NCBI GenBank assembly: GCA_900542835.1
Contig: UQPB01000014.1
Span: 1 to 64,000 of the forward strand
DNA from: an uncultured Pelosinus sp.
Lineage (GTDB): Bacteria > Bacillota > Negativicutes > Sporomusales > Acetonemataceae
DNA: 64,000 nucleotides
Reading direction: 5' to 3'
The notes beneath the pieces are model-generated. The model searched no databases and was not told the DNA's origin. It saw nothing but the letters and a program-made list of their open reading frames with translations. A program made the translations under genes and the position numbers. Below are positions 26,114 to 33,833 of this stretch, in pieces (the first letter of the stretch is position 1; each line of letters opens with the position of its first letter).

Positions 26114-26154
26114 AAGACGGGCAATCTTAGCCGGAAGCTAGGATTGCCCGTCTT
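26114..26154. terminator. Intrinsic terminator between convergent genes
   Basis: AAGACGGGCAATC...GATTGCCCGTCTT forms a long stem with one internal mismatch, followed by TATT on the plus strand. It serves the regulator gene and possibly the convergent glutamate dehydrogenase. Confidence 0.85.
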
Positions 26155-26188
26155 ATTATGCGCTGGCAAGGCATTGGAATTTGTCTTA

Positions 26189-27427
26189 TCAGCACCAGCC
26201 GCGCAGCCGCATCGTCTCCGACAACCGGTTGAGCACAACGATATAGGCGCCGGTCCGCATGCTGGTCTGGTGTTCCTGCGCCGCCTGGCACACCTGATCG
26301 TAGGCGTTCACCATCAGCTTCTCCAGACGGGCGTGGGCTTCTTCCTCCGACCAGTAATAGCGGTACAGGTTCTGCACCCATTCAAAGTAGCTGACGGTTA
26401 CGCCGCCGGCATTAGCCAGAATATCGGGCACGACAATGACACCGTTCGCCTGGAGAATGTCGTCAGCTTCCGGTGTTGTCGGCCCGTTTGCGCCTTCGGC
26501 GATGACCCTGGCCTGGATGCGGGCGGCGTTTTCCCGTGTGATTTGCCCTTCCAGCGCCGAAGGAATCAGGACATCGACAGGCAGCTCCAGCAGCGCCGCG
26601 TTGTCGATCGCGGTCGCGCCGGGATAGCCGGCCAGCGTTCCCTGCTGCTTGAGGTAGCCGGCGACCGCATAGGGATCCAGTCCTGCCTGGTTGTAAATGC
26701 CGCCTTTGCTGTTACTGACGGCGACAATGGTCGCCCCTTTGTCGTGCAGCAGTTGGGCGGAAAAGCTGCCAACATTACCGAAGCCCTGAATAGCGACAGT
26801 CGCCTTGGTCAGGGACAGGCCCAGGCGCTTATAGGCTTCGCGCACACAGAGCATCACCCCGATGCCAGTGGCGGCGGTGCGGCCGGCCGATCCCCCCAGT
26901 GTCAGCGGCTTGCCGGTAATGACCCCGGGAACGTTTACGCCCCGCAGCTTGCTGTATTCGTCCATCATCCAGCCCATAATCTGCGGATTGGTGTTAACAT
27001 CAGGGGCGGGAATGTCGGCGTGCTCGCCGATGATCGGGCTGATCCGCGCGATATAGCCGCGCGCCAGCCGTTCCAGCTCGCCTTGGGACAAGCTGTGGGG
27101 ATCAACGGTTACGCCGCCTTTGCCGCCGCCGTATGGCAGGTTGAGCACGGCACACTTGCAGGTCATCCAGAACGCCAGTGTTTTTACCTCATCAAGCGTC
27201 ACGTCCGGATGAAAGCGGATGCCACCCTTGGCCGGGCCGCAGGCAGTACTGTGCTGCGAGCGGTAGCCGGTAAAAACCTTCACTTGCCCGTTGTCGAGGC
27301 GGACGGGAATGCTGACCTCCAGCGTCCGCTCCGGCGAGGCCAAGATTGCCGCGATATTGGCGTCAAGCTGCGTGATCTTGGCCGCTTTCGTCACCGGAAT
27401 CATAGCGGCTTCATAAATAGTCTGCAT
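26189..27427 (-). CDS. gdhA: Glu/Leu/Phe/Val dehydrogenase (glutamate dehydrogenase)
   Basis: This 412-aa amino-acid dehydrogenase has GPAKGGIRFHPDVTLDEVKTLA and the catalytic Lys in YGGGKGGV. PAPDVNTN, GKPLTLGGSAGRTAATG and the Rossmann motif GFGNVGSFSA follow. Together these indicate a hexameric NAD-type glutamate dehydrogenase that interconverts glutamate and 2-oxoglutarate plus ammonia. Together with the glutaminase it would complete glutamine-to-2-oxoglutarate catabolism. The ATG is preceded by AAGGAG with a slightly long spacer (12 nt). The family also contains leucine and phenylalanine dehydrogenases, but length and motifs favour glutamate. Confidence 0.92.
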   Translation of the reverse strand: MQTIYEAAMIPVTKAAKITQLDANIAAILASPERTLEVSIPVRLDNGQVKVFTGYRSQHSTACGPAKGGIRFHPDVTLDEVKTLAFWMTCKCAVLNLPYGGGKGGVTVDPHSLSQGELERLARGYIARISPIIGEHADIPAPDVNTNPQIMGWMMDEYSKLRGVNVPGVITGKPLTLGGSAGRTAATGIGVMLCVREAYKRLGLSLTKATVAIQGFGNVGSFSAQLLHDKGATIVAVSNSKGGIYNQAGLDPYAVAGYLKQQGTLAGYPGATAIDNAALLELPVDVLIPSALEGQITRENAARIQARVIAEGANGPTTPEADDILQANGVIVVPDILANAGGVTVSYFEWVQNLYRYYWSEEEAHARLEKLMVNAYDQVCQAAQEHQTSMRTGAYIVVLNRLSETMRLRGWC

Positions 27428-27854
27428 GTAAAAACAACACTCCTTGCAGTTTGTTGAACAGCTTGTCTCAGGCCGTGCTTATCTAGCTGCGGCCTGTTCT
27501 TGCTGCCTTGTTTTCTTATCCATACATTGCTTTGACTTAATTTATCATCTGCAAATGAATAATAATCCAAATTATATCACAGTAAACATTACAGTTTCTA
27601 TATGTCTATGCAAACAATACTGTATTCTTTGTAATGATTGTTAAAAGGTGAACAACAGGAGCCGGGCCTTGATAGCGTGGCGTTTGCCACCGGCAGCGTG
27701 GCATGACGGTCAAGACAACAGTTTATCGCAGGGTTTTTCAGTTTTCCGGGGAATGATGTAAATAAGATAGCGGCCGTATGCCGGCAGTTAAAATGATTTC
27801 AACCGGAAAGAACGGATCACGACTGCTTATTTCAAGGTGTTAGGGGCTGAGGCC
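27428..27854. other. Intergenic region without clear features
   Basis: An AT-rich middle (27530-27640) separates the divergent glutamate dehydrogenase and methyltransferase genes and probably holds their promoters. I see no confident -35/-10 pair, riboswitch or ORF with a ribosome site. Confidence 0.5.
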
Positions 27855-28517
27855 ATGGATAACAGTAAGCTTAAAACCGCTTACGCAAGCTCAAAGACTT
27901 TTTATGATGCTGTCCTGACGCAATCAAACTGGTGGTCCAGGCTGTATAGCCGGCTTTTTTGGGGTGGTGTCAATGACAGCGAAATCGCCGGCAAGGTTTT
28001 GGCGATGATCCCCGGCGATTTTGCCGGTAAGCTGCTGGATGTGCCGGTCGGCACCGGCGTATTTACTGCCGGTAAATATCAGGCGCTGCCAAACGCGGCC
28101 ATCACCTGCATCGATTATTCGGCAGATATGCTGCTGCAGGCGAAAGAGCGGTTTGCCGCTCATTCCCTAACCCATGTTACCTGCCTGCAGGGCGATGTCG
28201 GCGCACTGCCATTCGGCGACGAAACCTTTGATATTGTCCTGTCGATGAACGGCTTCCATGCCTTTGCCGATACAGACAAGGCGTATCGCGAAACGGCGCG
28301 CGTTCTCAAAAAAGGCGGCAGCTTTTGCGGCTGCTTTTACTGTAAAGGCCAATGCAGGCGCACCGATTTTATTGTCCATTTTCTGTTAGCCAAACGCGGC
28401 TGGTTTACGCCGCCGTTTCAGACACTTGCCGGGATCAGACAAGCCTTGGCGGCAATGTACACGCGCGTTGAGCTCGACAACCGGAAAGCGATGGTTTATT
28501 TCCACTGTATCAAATAG
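27855..28517 (+). CDS. Class I SAM-dependent methyltransferase
   Basis: This 220-aa protein has a Rossmann-type SAM site: motif I LLDVPVGTGVFTAG, the acidic end of strand 2 in ITCIDYSADML, GDVGALPFGDETFDIVLSMNGFHAF (motifs II/III) and ETARVLKKGGSFCGCF. These are typical of the Methyltransf_11 (UbiE-like) group. The acceptor substrate is unknown. I chose the ATG at 27855, since AGGGGCTGAGG is upstream; a GTG at 27837 is possible. It is transcribed in the same direction as codBA but is separated from it by that operon's own promoter. Confidence 0.85.
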   Translation: MDNSKLKTAYASSKTFYDAVLTQSNWWSRLYSRLFWGGVNDSEIAGKVLAMIPGDFAGKLLDVPVGTGVFTAGKYQALPNAAITCIDYSADMLLQAKERFAAHSLTHVTCLQGDVGALPFGDETFDIVLSMNGFHAFADTDKAYRETARVLKKGGSFCGCFYCKGQCRRTDFIVHFLLAKRGWFTPPFQTLAGIRQALAAMYTRVELDNRKAMVYFHCIK

Positions 28518-28557
28518 CCGGTCTGCTGCGCGATATTCGCCTGTCCCTAACCGGCTA

Positions 28558-28586
28558 TTGACAAGACCGGCCGGCAGTGACATAAT
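28558..28586 (+). promoter_or_regulatory. Promoter of codBA
   Basis: TTGACA at 28558-28563 and CATAAT at 28581-28586 with a 17-bp spacer. The implied start is near 28593, immediately before the PyrR-type RNA motif. Confidence 0.75.
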
Positions 28587-28607
28587 AATAGTAATTTAAA
28601 TAGGCGC

Positions 28608-28645
28608 CTTTAAATGCAGTCCAGAGAGGCTGACAAGGTGAGCGG
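28608..28645 (+). promoter_or_regulatory. PyrR-binding RNA element (anti-antiterminator)
   Basis: The leader contains AGTCCAGAGAGGCT at 28618-28631, followed by gacaaggtgagc. This matches the PyrR-binding loop consensus known from Firmicute pyr operon attenuators (ARUCCAGAGAGGYU). With the terminator downstream it predicts that UMP-bound PyrR stops transcription of codBA when pyrimidines are plentiful. Confidence 0.88.
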
Positions 28646-28682
28646 ATATTTACGGCAGCCCATGCTTCGCATGCGCTGGCGC

Positions 28683-28714
28683 AAGGCTTCCTGTCAGTTG
28701 GCAGGAAGCCTTTT
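28683..28714 (+). terminator. PyrR-controlled attenuator terminator
   Basis: AAGGCTTCCTGTC...GGCAGGAAGCCTTTT forms a strong hairpin with a short T-run between the PyrR element and codB. It is the expected regulated terminator of this leader. Confidence 0.85.
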
Positions 28715-28745
28715 CGTATCTGAGGTGCCGGAAAAGAGGATGACA

Positions 28746-30008
28746 ATGCAAAAAGAAGTTCAGGTTGACCATGATTTCTCGCTGGCGGCGGTGCCGCAAA
28801 CGGAGCGGCGCGGCTTTTGGCCGATGTTTGTGCTGATGATGGGCTTCACCTTTTTCAGCGCCAGCATGTGGGCCGGCGGCACGCTGGGAGCCGGGCTGAG
28901 TATCGGCGAATTCGCCCTGGCGGTGCTGGGCGGCAATATTATCCTGGGTGTATACACCGGCCTGCTGGCCTATATCTCGACCGCGACCGGCCTGTCGACA
29001 CACCTGTTGGCGCGTTACGCCTTCGGCGAAAAGGGCTCGCGGCTGGCCTCCTTCATGCTGGCGATCACCCAGGTGGGCTGGTTTGGCGTCGGGGTAGCGA
29101 TGTTTGCCCTGCCGGTGCAGAAAATTACCGGCATCAATGTCTACCTGCTGATCGGTGCCGGCGGCCTGCTGATGATCACCACCGCCTACTGGGGTATTAA
29201 AGCGCTGACAATCCTCAGCGTCATCGCCGTGCCTTCAATCGCCCTGCTGGGGACCTACTCGGTCGCGACCGCGGTGGAAACCGCCGGCGGCTTTCAGGCG
29301 CTGCTGCAAATCGAACCGGCGCAGCGCATGCCGCTGGCCGTGGCCTTAACGATCTGCGTCGGCTCGTTTGCCAGCGGCGGCACACTGACGCCGGACTTTA
29401 CCCGCTTTGCCAAAACCAAAACCATCGGCGTGGTGACGACAGTCATGGCCTTCTTTTTCGGCAACTCCCTGATGTTCGCTTTTGGCGCCATCGGCGCCGC
29501 CGTCACCGGTCAGGCGGATATCTCGGAAGTGATGTACCTGCAGGGGCTAATCGTACCGGCGATCATCATCCTGGGACTGAATATCTGGACGACCAATGAC
29601 AACGCCCTGTACGCCTCCGGTCTTGGCTTCTCCAACATCACCGGCATCCCCAAATGCAAAATTGTCCTTGTCAACGGTGTGGTCGGGACACTGGCCGCCC
29701 TCTGGCTGTACAACAACTTTGTCGGCTTTCTGACCTTCCTCGGCTCGACCCTGCCGCCGATTGGCGGCATCATTATCGCCGATTACTTTCTGCTGCGGAA
29801 GGGACAGTATCCGGCGCTGGAGACGATGCGGTTCGCGGCTGTGAACTGGCCGGCGATAGCCGCCTGGGGGGCCGGAGTGGCGCTGGCCGGCTTCGCGCCG
29901 GGAATTCCGCCGCTGAACGCGGTGCTGGGCGCGGCCATCGTCTATGTGGCGATTATGCTGGTAACCAGGCCTGCCGCGCAGTCGGCGGCAGTACAGACGG
30001 AAAGGTAG
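28746..30008 (+). CDS. codB: Cytosine permease
   Basis: This 420-aa nucleobase:cation symporter-1 family protein has about 12 membrane segments. MGFTFFSASMWAGGTLGAG, ARYAFGEKGSRLASF, GTLTPDFTRFAK and LNIWTTNDNALYASGLGFSNITG are marks of the CodB group. It imports cytosine for the deaminase encoded 9 nt downstream. The ATG at 28746 is correctly spaced from AAGAGG; another ATG lies two codons upstream. It is expressed from a promoter with a PyrR attenuator, so uptake should fall when UMP is high. Confidence 0.93.
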   Translation: MQKEVQVDHDFSLAAVPQTERRGFWPMFVLMMGFTFFSASMWAGGTLGAGLSIGEFALAVLGGNIILGVYTGLLAYISTATGLSTHLLARYAFGEKGSRLASFMLAITQVGWFGVGVAMFALPVQKITGINVYLLIGAGGLLMITTAYWGIKALTILSVIAVPSIALLGTYSVATAVETAGGFQALLQIEPAQRMPLAVALTICVGSFASGGTLTPDFTRFAKTKTIGVVTTVMAFFFGNSLMFAFGAIGAAVTGQADISEVMYLQGLIVPAIIILGLNIWTTNDNALYASGLGFSNITGIPKCKIVLVNGVVGTLAALWLYNNFVGFLTFLGSTLPPIGGIIIADYFLLRKGQYPALETMRFAAVNWPAIAAWGAGVALAGFAPGIPPLNAVLGAAIVYVAIMLVTRPAAQSAAVQTER

Positions 30009-30017
30009 GGAGCGAAG

Positions 30018-31292
30018 ATGTATCTATACAATGCCCGCTTGCGGGATCAGGACGGATTATGGGAAATTGCCGTAGATGACGGCCAGATCAGCGCTATCAG
30101 CGCCCAGGGAGAACTCACCCGTTCCTATGGCAAGGAAGACCTTGACGCCGGGGCCGGGCTGGTCCTGCCGCCGTTTATTGAGCCGCATGTCCATCTGGAT
30201 GCGGCCCTGACCGCCGGTGAGCCCCGCTGGAACGTCAGCGGCACTTTATTCGAGGGTATCGCCTGCTGGGCCGAGCGGAAGCAGTTGCTTAGCCGTGACG
30301 ATATCAAGCGGCGGGCAACCGCGGCTTTAAAATGGCAAATCGCCCAGGGGATTCAGCACGTCCGCACCCATGTTGACGTCACCGATCCGCAACTGCTGGC
30401 CCTGCAGGCGCTGCTGGAGGTCAAACAGGAAATGGCCGACTGGGTCGATCTCCAGCTCGTGGCCTTTCCTCAGGAAGGCATCTGCTCCTATCCCCGCGGC
30501 GTCGAATTACTGGAGGAAGCGCTGGTAATGGGGGCGGATGTAGTCGGCGCCATCCCCCATTTTGAGTTTACCCGCGAATATGGCGTGCAATCGCTGAAGC
30601 AGGCGTTTGATCTGGCCGAAAAGTACGGCCGGCTTGTCGACGTTCACTGTGACGAAATTGACGATGAGCAATCGCGGTTCATCGAGGTCGTGGCCACTGA
30701 AGCCTATGAACGCGGCATCGGCGAGCGGGTGACCGCCAGCCACACCACCGCCATGCATTCCTATAATAACGCTTACGCCTACAAGCTGTTCCGGCTGTTG
30801 AAAATGGCGGATCTGAACTTTGTCGCCAACCCGCTGGTCAATACCCATCTGCAGGGCCGCTTTGACAGCTATCCGAAACGCAGAGGCGTCACCCGGGTGA
30901 AGGAATTGCTGGAGGCGGGGCTGAATGTCTGCTTCGGCCATGACGATATCGTTGATCCCTGGTACCCGCTCGGCACCGGCAACATGCTGCAGGTACTGCA
31001 TTTGGGGCTGCATGTCTGTCAGATGATGGGCTATGAGCAGATCGATTCCGCCCTCAGCCTGATCACTGACAACAGCGCCCGCACCCTCCAGCTTGGCGAC
31101 CGCTACGGCATCGAGCCGGGCAAGCCGGCCAACCTGATCGTGCTGCCGGCCAGCGGCGGCTACGACGCCATCCGTCGCCAGACACCGGTACGCTATTCGC
31201 TGCGCAACGGCCGGATCATCGCCCGGACTCAGCCGGCGCATACCGAGCTGTTTTTAGCCGCTGCGCCGGAAACAGTGACGTTTCAAAAATAA
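30018..31292 (+). CDS. codA: Cytosine deaminase
   Basis: This 424-aa amidohydrolase-superfamily enzyme converts cytosine to uracil and ammonia. The metal-binding PHVHLDAAL motif is near residue 55. HVDVTDP, the VHCDEIDDEQSRF metal/base region, ASHTTAMHSYNNAYAYKLFRLL and the late GHDDIVDPWYPLGTGNMLQ (metal Asp) follow the CodA pattern. It begins 9 nt after codB with GGGAGCGAAG as ribosome site, so codBA is an operon for cytosine salvage. Related deaminases can act on isoguanine or creatinine. Confidence 0.94.
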   Translation: MYLYNARLRDQDGLWEIAVDDGQISAISAQGELTRSYGKEDLDAGAGLVLPPFIEPHVHLDAALTAGEPRWNVSGTLFEGIACWAERKQLLSRDDIKRRATAALKWQIAQGIQHVRTHVDVTDPQLLALQALLEVKQEMADWVDLQLVAFPQEGICSYPRGVELLEEALVMGADVVGAIPHFEFTREYGVQSLKQAFDLAEKYGRLVDVHCDEIDDEQSRFIEVVATEAYERGIGERVTASHTTAMHSYNNAYAYKLFRLLKMADLNFVANPLVNTHLQGRFDSYPKRRGVTRVKELLEAGLNVCFGHDDIVDPWYPLGTGNMLQVLHLGLHVCQMMGYEQIDSALSLITDNSARTLQLGDRYGIEPGKPANLIVLPASGGYDAIRRQTPVRYSLRNGRIIARTQPAHTELFLAAAPETVTFQK

Positions 31293-31294
31293 AA

Positions 31295-31313
31295 CAGCCG
31301 GGGTTTCCGGCTG
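31295..31313 (+). terminator. Short hairpin after codA
   Basis: CAGCCGG and CCGGCTG pair around a 5-nt loop three bases after the codA stop. No T-run follows, so it may be weak. Confidence 0.45.
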
Positions 31314-31349
31314 ATCTACAAGGTACTGGCTATGGAACCTATTTAAAAT

Positions 31350-31625
31350 TTCCGGTTTCCCTCTGTGCCCTCCGTGTATTCTCTGTGTACTTCGTGAAAT
31401 CGTTTTTTACCTTTTCCTCCCTCACGTCCGCAGTCTCGCTGCCTCGCCCGTCTCCGTGGAATCGTTATCTCCAGGATGACCAAACACGGAGGGAAGAATA
31501 CTTTTCCACAGAGGACACCGAGGGTCGCTGAGGTTCACAGCGGGTTATGGATATTGATAAAAAGTCCCTTTCAACCTCCGTCCCCTCCGTGTATCCTCCG
31601 TGTCCTCCGTGGTATCGTTCCCTGG
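31350..31625. repeat. Composite CTCCGTG-type dispersed element
   Basis: The stretch between codA and the acyltransferase gene is filled with cctccgtg/ctctgtgtcc units. It also has an internal block (31397-31469) that is the reverse complement of 6498-6564, bordered by AATCGTT. A second inverted block (31481-31530) uses cacggaggga units on the other strand. No coding capacity is evident. Confidence 0.75.
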
Positions 31626-31641
31626 TACTTACTTTTACCTT

Positions 31642-32796
31642 TTAACGAGCGATTGCTATCGGCTTTCGCTTTTTTCCCAGCGTTAACACCGGCTGAATGA
31701 CGTACTCTGCCAGCAGGAAGCAAAGGATAAGGGCGACACTGCAGACGCCGGCGTATTTCAGCCAGATATTGATTTCCAGCAGCTGTACCAGACAAGCGAT
31801 CGGAATGACGATACATTGATGGATAAAATAGATGATATAGGAGTTGGCGGCAAGCCGCCGCCACAGATAGGTGCTGCTGTCAACGTAATGCTGAAACAGG
31901 GCAAGCAGGGCAAAGGTCGCGGTCAGGGCGAAGGCGGCATGGCAGAGGGCATGGCCGGCTTTAGCCGGCAGCGGCACCTCAGGCATCAGGGTGAAGCTCA
32001 CACGGTACAGCAGGAACACGGCAAGCATGCTGATTGCGGCGGCACACCAGGGGATGAGGCGGGGACTGTAACCGCCGGGGGTCAACCAGGACTGTTTCCA
32101 GGCATATATGCCCAGGCCGAAATAGCAAAGATGCAGGAGCAGCCGTACCGGCTGAATCATAAACAGATAGGTTGCGTTCATCCAGGTATCGTTCCAGAAG
32201 TATAAGTTGGCACTGAAGAAGCAGGCTGCGGTAAGCAGGGTGAACAAAGGGAAGAACCACAGCGCCGGGGAACTGTTTTGCCGCGGCCGGCTCAGAAACG
32301 ACGGCCTGAGCCGGTGGAAGAGCGTAAGCAGCAGGAAAAACAGCGTCAGGATGCCGAGAAACCAAAAGTGGCCCTGTTGATAATACGGCCCCCAAAAGCC
32401 GTTGCGCCAGAAGTCCCAAAAGTCAGGCGGTATCGCCATACGGCTGTACAAGTTGCTGTAGGCGATCAGCGGGGCAATAAACAGGACGCCGCCGATCCAG
32501 GGGATAACGATGCGCCGCAGCTTGTCGCGCCAAAAGACGCCAAGCCCTTTCCGGACTAACAGTACCGGCGCGAAATAACCGGCCGCCAGAAACATAACGG
32601 GCATAATGTAGACATCGGTTGCCAGGATAAAGTAGTCAAACACGATATGCTTCTGCCTGTCATTCACCGTCCACCACGCCAGATCCCAGGTAGTATAGCC
32701 CATGCCGATATGAAACACGACCATAAGTAGCACAATAAAGGCTTTCAGATTGTCAAAAAAATAGAAACGCTTCGGGTTCATTGCTTGCGACTCCAT
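31642..32796 (-). CDS. Acyltransferase 3 (OafA/YrhL-type) membrane protein
   Basis: This 384-aa protein has about ten membrane segments. The opening RFYFFDNLKAFIVLLMVVFHIGMGY contains the conserved His of the acyltransferase-3 family, and FLAAGYFAP and PWIGG-type elements follow. Members O-acylate surface polysaccharides, glycans or small molecules at the cytoplasmic membrane. The acceptor here is unknown, and no polysaccharide cluster is adjacent. AAGGAG precedes the start. The gene is flanked on its 3' side by dispersed repeats. Confidence 0.85.
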   Translation of the reverse strand: MESQAMNPKRFYFFDNLKAFIVLLMVVFHIGMGYTTWDLAWWTVNDRQKHIVFDYFILATDVYIMPVMFLAAGYFAPVLLVRKGLGVFWRDKLRRIVIPWIGGVLFIAPLIAYSNLYSRMAIPPDFWDFWRNGFWGPYYQQGHFWFLGILTLFFLLLTLFHRLRPSFLSRPRQNSSPALWFFPLFTLLTAACFFSANLYFWNDTWMNATYLFMIQPVRLLLHLCYFGLGIYAWKQSWLTPGGYSPRLIPWCAAAISMLAVFLLYRVSFTLMPEVPLPAKAGHALCHAAFALTATFALLALFQHYVDSSTYLWRRLAANSYIIYFIHQCIVIPIACLVQLLEINIWLKYAGVCSVALILCFLLAEYVIQPVLTLGKKRKPIAIAR

Positions 32797-32936
32797 CTTT
32801 CGTCTCCTTACGCATTATTGCCTGATGTATAGTCCTTCCACAGCTTCCGAAAAATTCCTCTTATTATCAAAATATTCTATAAGTAATAAAAACATGACCG
32901 GAACCGGCCGGTGCCGCGCGCCGGTTCGTCCCGCAA

Positions 32937-32994
32937 CAATCCTGCTGTCTCCAATAATTTTTGGCAGGATTTTTTGTTATTTTCCTGAATGTTG
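32937..32994 (+). repeat. Dispersed hairpin element, copy 3
   Basis: CAATCCTGCtgtctccaa...TTGGCAGGATTTTTT hairpin followed by ttttcctgaatgttg. It is the most divergent loop of the family. It lies 178 bp ahead of the glutathione peroxidase start. Confidence 0.7.
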
Positions 32995-33004
32995 CATAGT
33001 AAAA

Positions 33005-33084
33005 GCCGCCGGGTGCTCCTGCAAAAAGGAACAGGGTACCCTCGGCAGCAGCGGCTGGCGACGGCGCCGATAGTACCCGGCGGC
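33005..33084 (+). promoter_or_regulatory. Possible structured leader before the glutathione peroxidase
   Basis: GCCGCCGGGT at 33005-33014 pairs with ACCCGGCGGC at 33075-33084. The pair encloses a GC-rich segment with further local pairing (GGGTACCC). I recognise no known riboswitch class. It could be an RNA leader or simply part of a GC-rich intergenic repeat. Confidence 0.3.
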
Positions 33085-33172
33085 AGTAGCCGCCCGATGC
33101 CGGAGCGCAGCGTCGTATAGCGGCCATATGGCTAACGCATACTAATGCCTAATCGCAAAGGAGGCTGACCAG

Positions 33173-33718
33173 ATGAATATCTATGATTTTCAAGTTAAGA
33201 CTATTGACGGCAAGACCATTTCCCTGGCCGATTTTAGCGGCAAGGTGCTGCTGATCGTCAATACCGCCAGCAAGTGCGGCTTTACGCCCCAGTACGAGGA
33301 ACTGCAGACGCTGTACCGCGATTACGCCGACCGGGGGCTGGAGATTCTCGGCTTTCCCAGCAACCAGTTCGCCGAACAGGAACCGGGCAGTAATGCCGAG
33401 GTGCAGAATTTTTGCCGGATCAACTACGGCGTTAGCTTTCCGCTGTTTGAAAAGACGGCAGTGCGCGGCGACAACGCCCACCCGTTGTTTGCCTATCTGA
33501 CGGAGCAGGCCCCGTTCGCCGGTTTTGACGCAGCCCACCCGATTGCCGGCAAGCTGCAGGAAGTCTTGCAAACCCGGTTCCCGGAGCTGCTGGCGGGCGA
33601 CGGAATTAAATGGAACTTTACCAAGTTTCTGGTCGACCGGCAGGGAGCTGTCGTAGGCCGCTACGAACCGACGACCTCGCCGCTGGAGATGAAGCCGGCG
33701 ATTGAAAAACTGCTGTAA
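33173..33718 (+). CDS. Glutathione peroxidase family protein (Cys type)
   Basis: This 181-aa thioredoxin-fold peroxidase has the active-site motif NTASKCGFTPQYEEL with Cys in place of selenocysteine. LGFPSNQFAEQEPG carries the catalytic Gln, and the late KWNFTKFLVDRQG carries the catalytic Trp and Asn. It reduces peroxides, in bacteria probably with thioredoxin. Length is standard. AAAGGAGG precedes the ATG, and a terminator follows directly, so it is monocistronic. Confidence 0.94.
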   Translation: MNIYDFQVKTIDGKTISLADFSGKVLLIVNTASKCGFTPQYEELQTLYRDYADRGLEILGFPSNQFAEQEPGSNAEVQNFCRINYGVSFPLFEKTAVRGDNAHPLFAYLTEQAPFAGFDAAHPIAGKLQEVLQTRFPELLAGDGIKWNFTKFLVDRQGAVVGRYEPTTSPLEMKPAIEKLL

Positions 33719-33731
33719 GTTCGGCAAGGAG

Positions 33732-33764
33732 GACTGGCGTGCTACCAACACGTCAGTCTTTTTT
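33732..33764 (+). terminator. Intrinsic terminator after glutathione peroxidase
   Basis: GACTGGCGTG pairs with CACGTCAGTC (one internal mismatch), followed by six T. Confidence 0.88.
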
Positions 33765-33833
33765 GATAAGAGGAACAATCTGTTAAAACGCGAATCCTAA
33801 TAAAACGACAATGATTCGTGAGGGGATTATATT

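Noticed and set aside
27444..27644. A 66-codon frame in the gap before the methyltransferase
   Set aside because: There is no ribosome site and no similarity; it lies in promoter-like AT-rich DNA.
33005..33084. T-box leader for the region before the glutathione peroxidase
   Set aside because: The GGGTACC stretch superficially recalls the T-box, but the conserved T-box antiterminator sequence and an aminoacyl-related downstream gene are missing.
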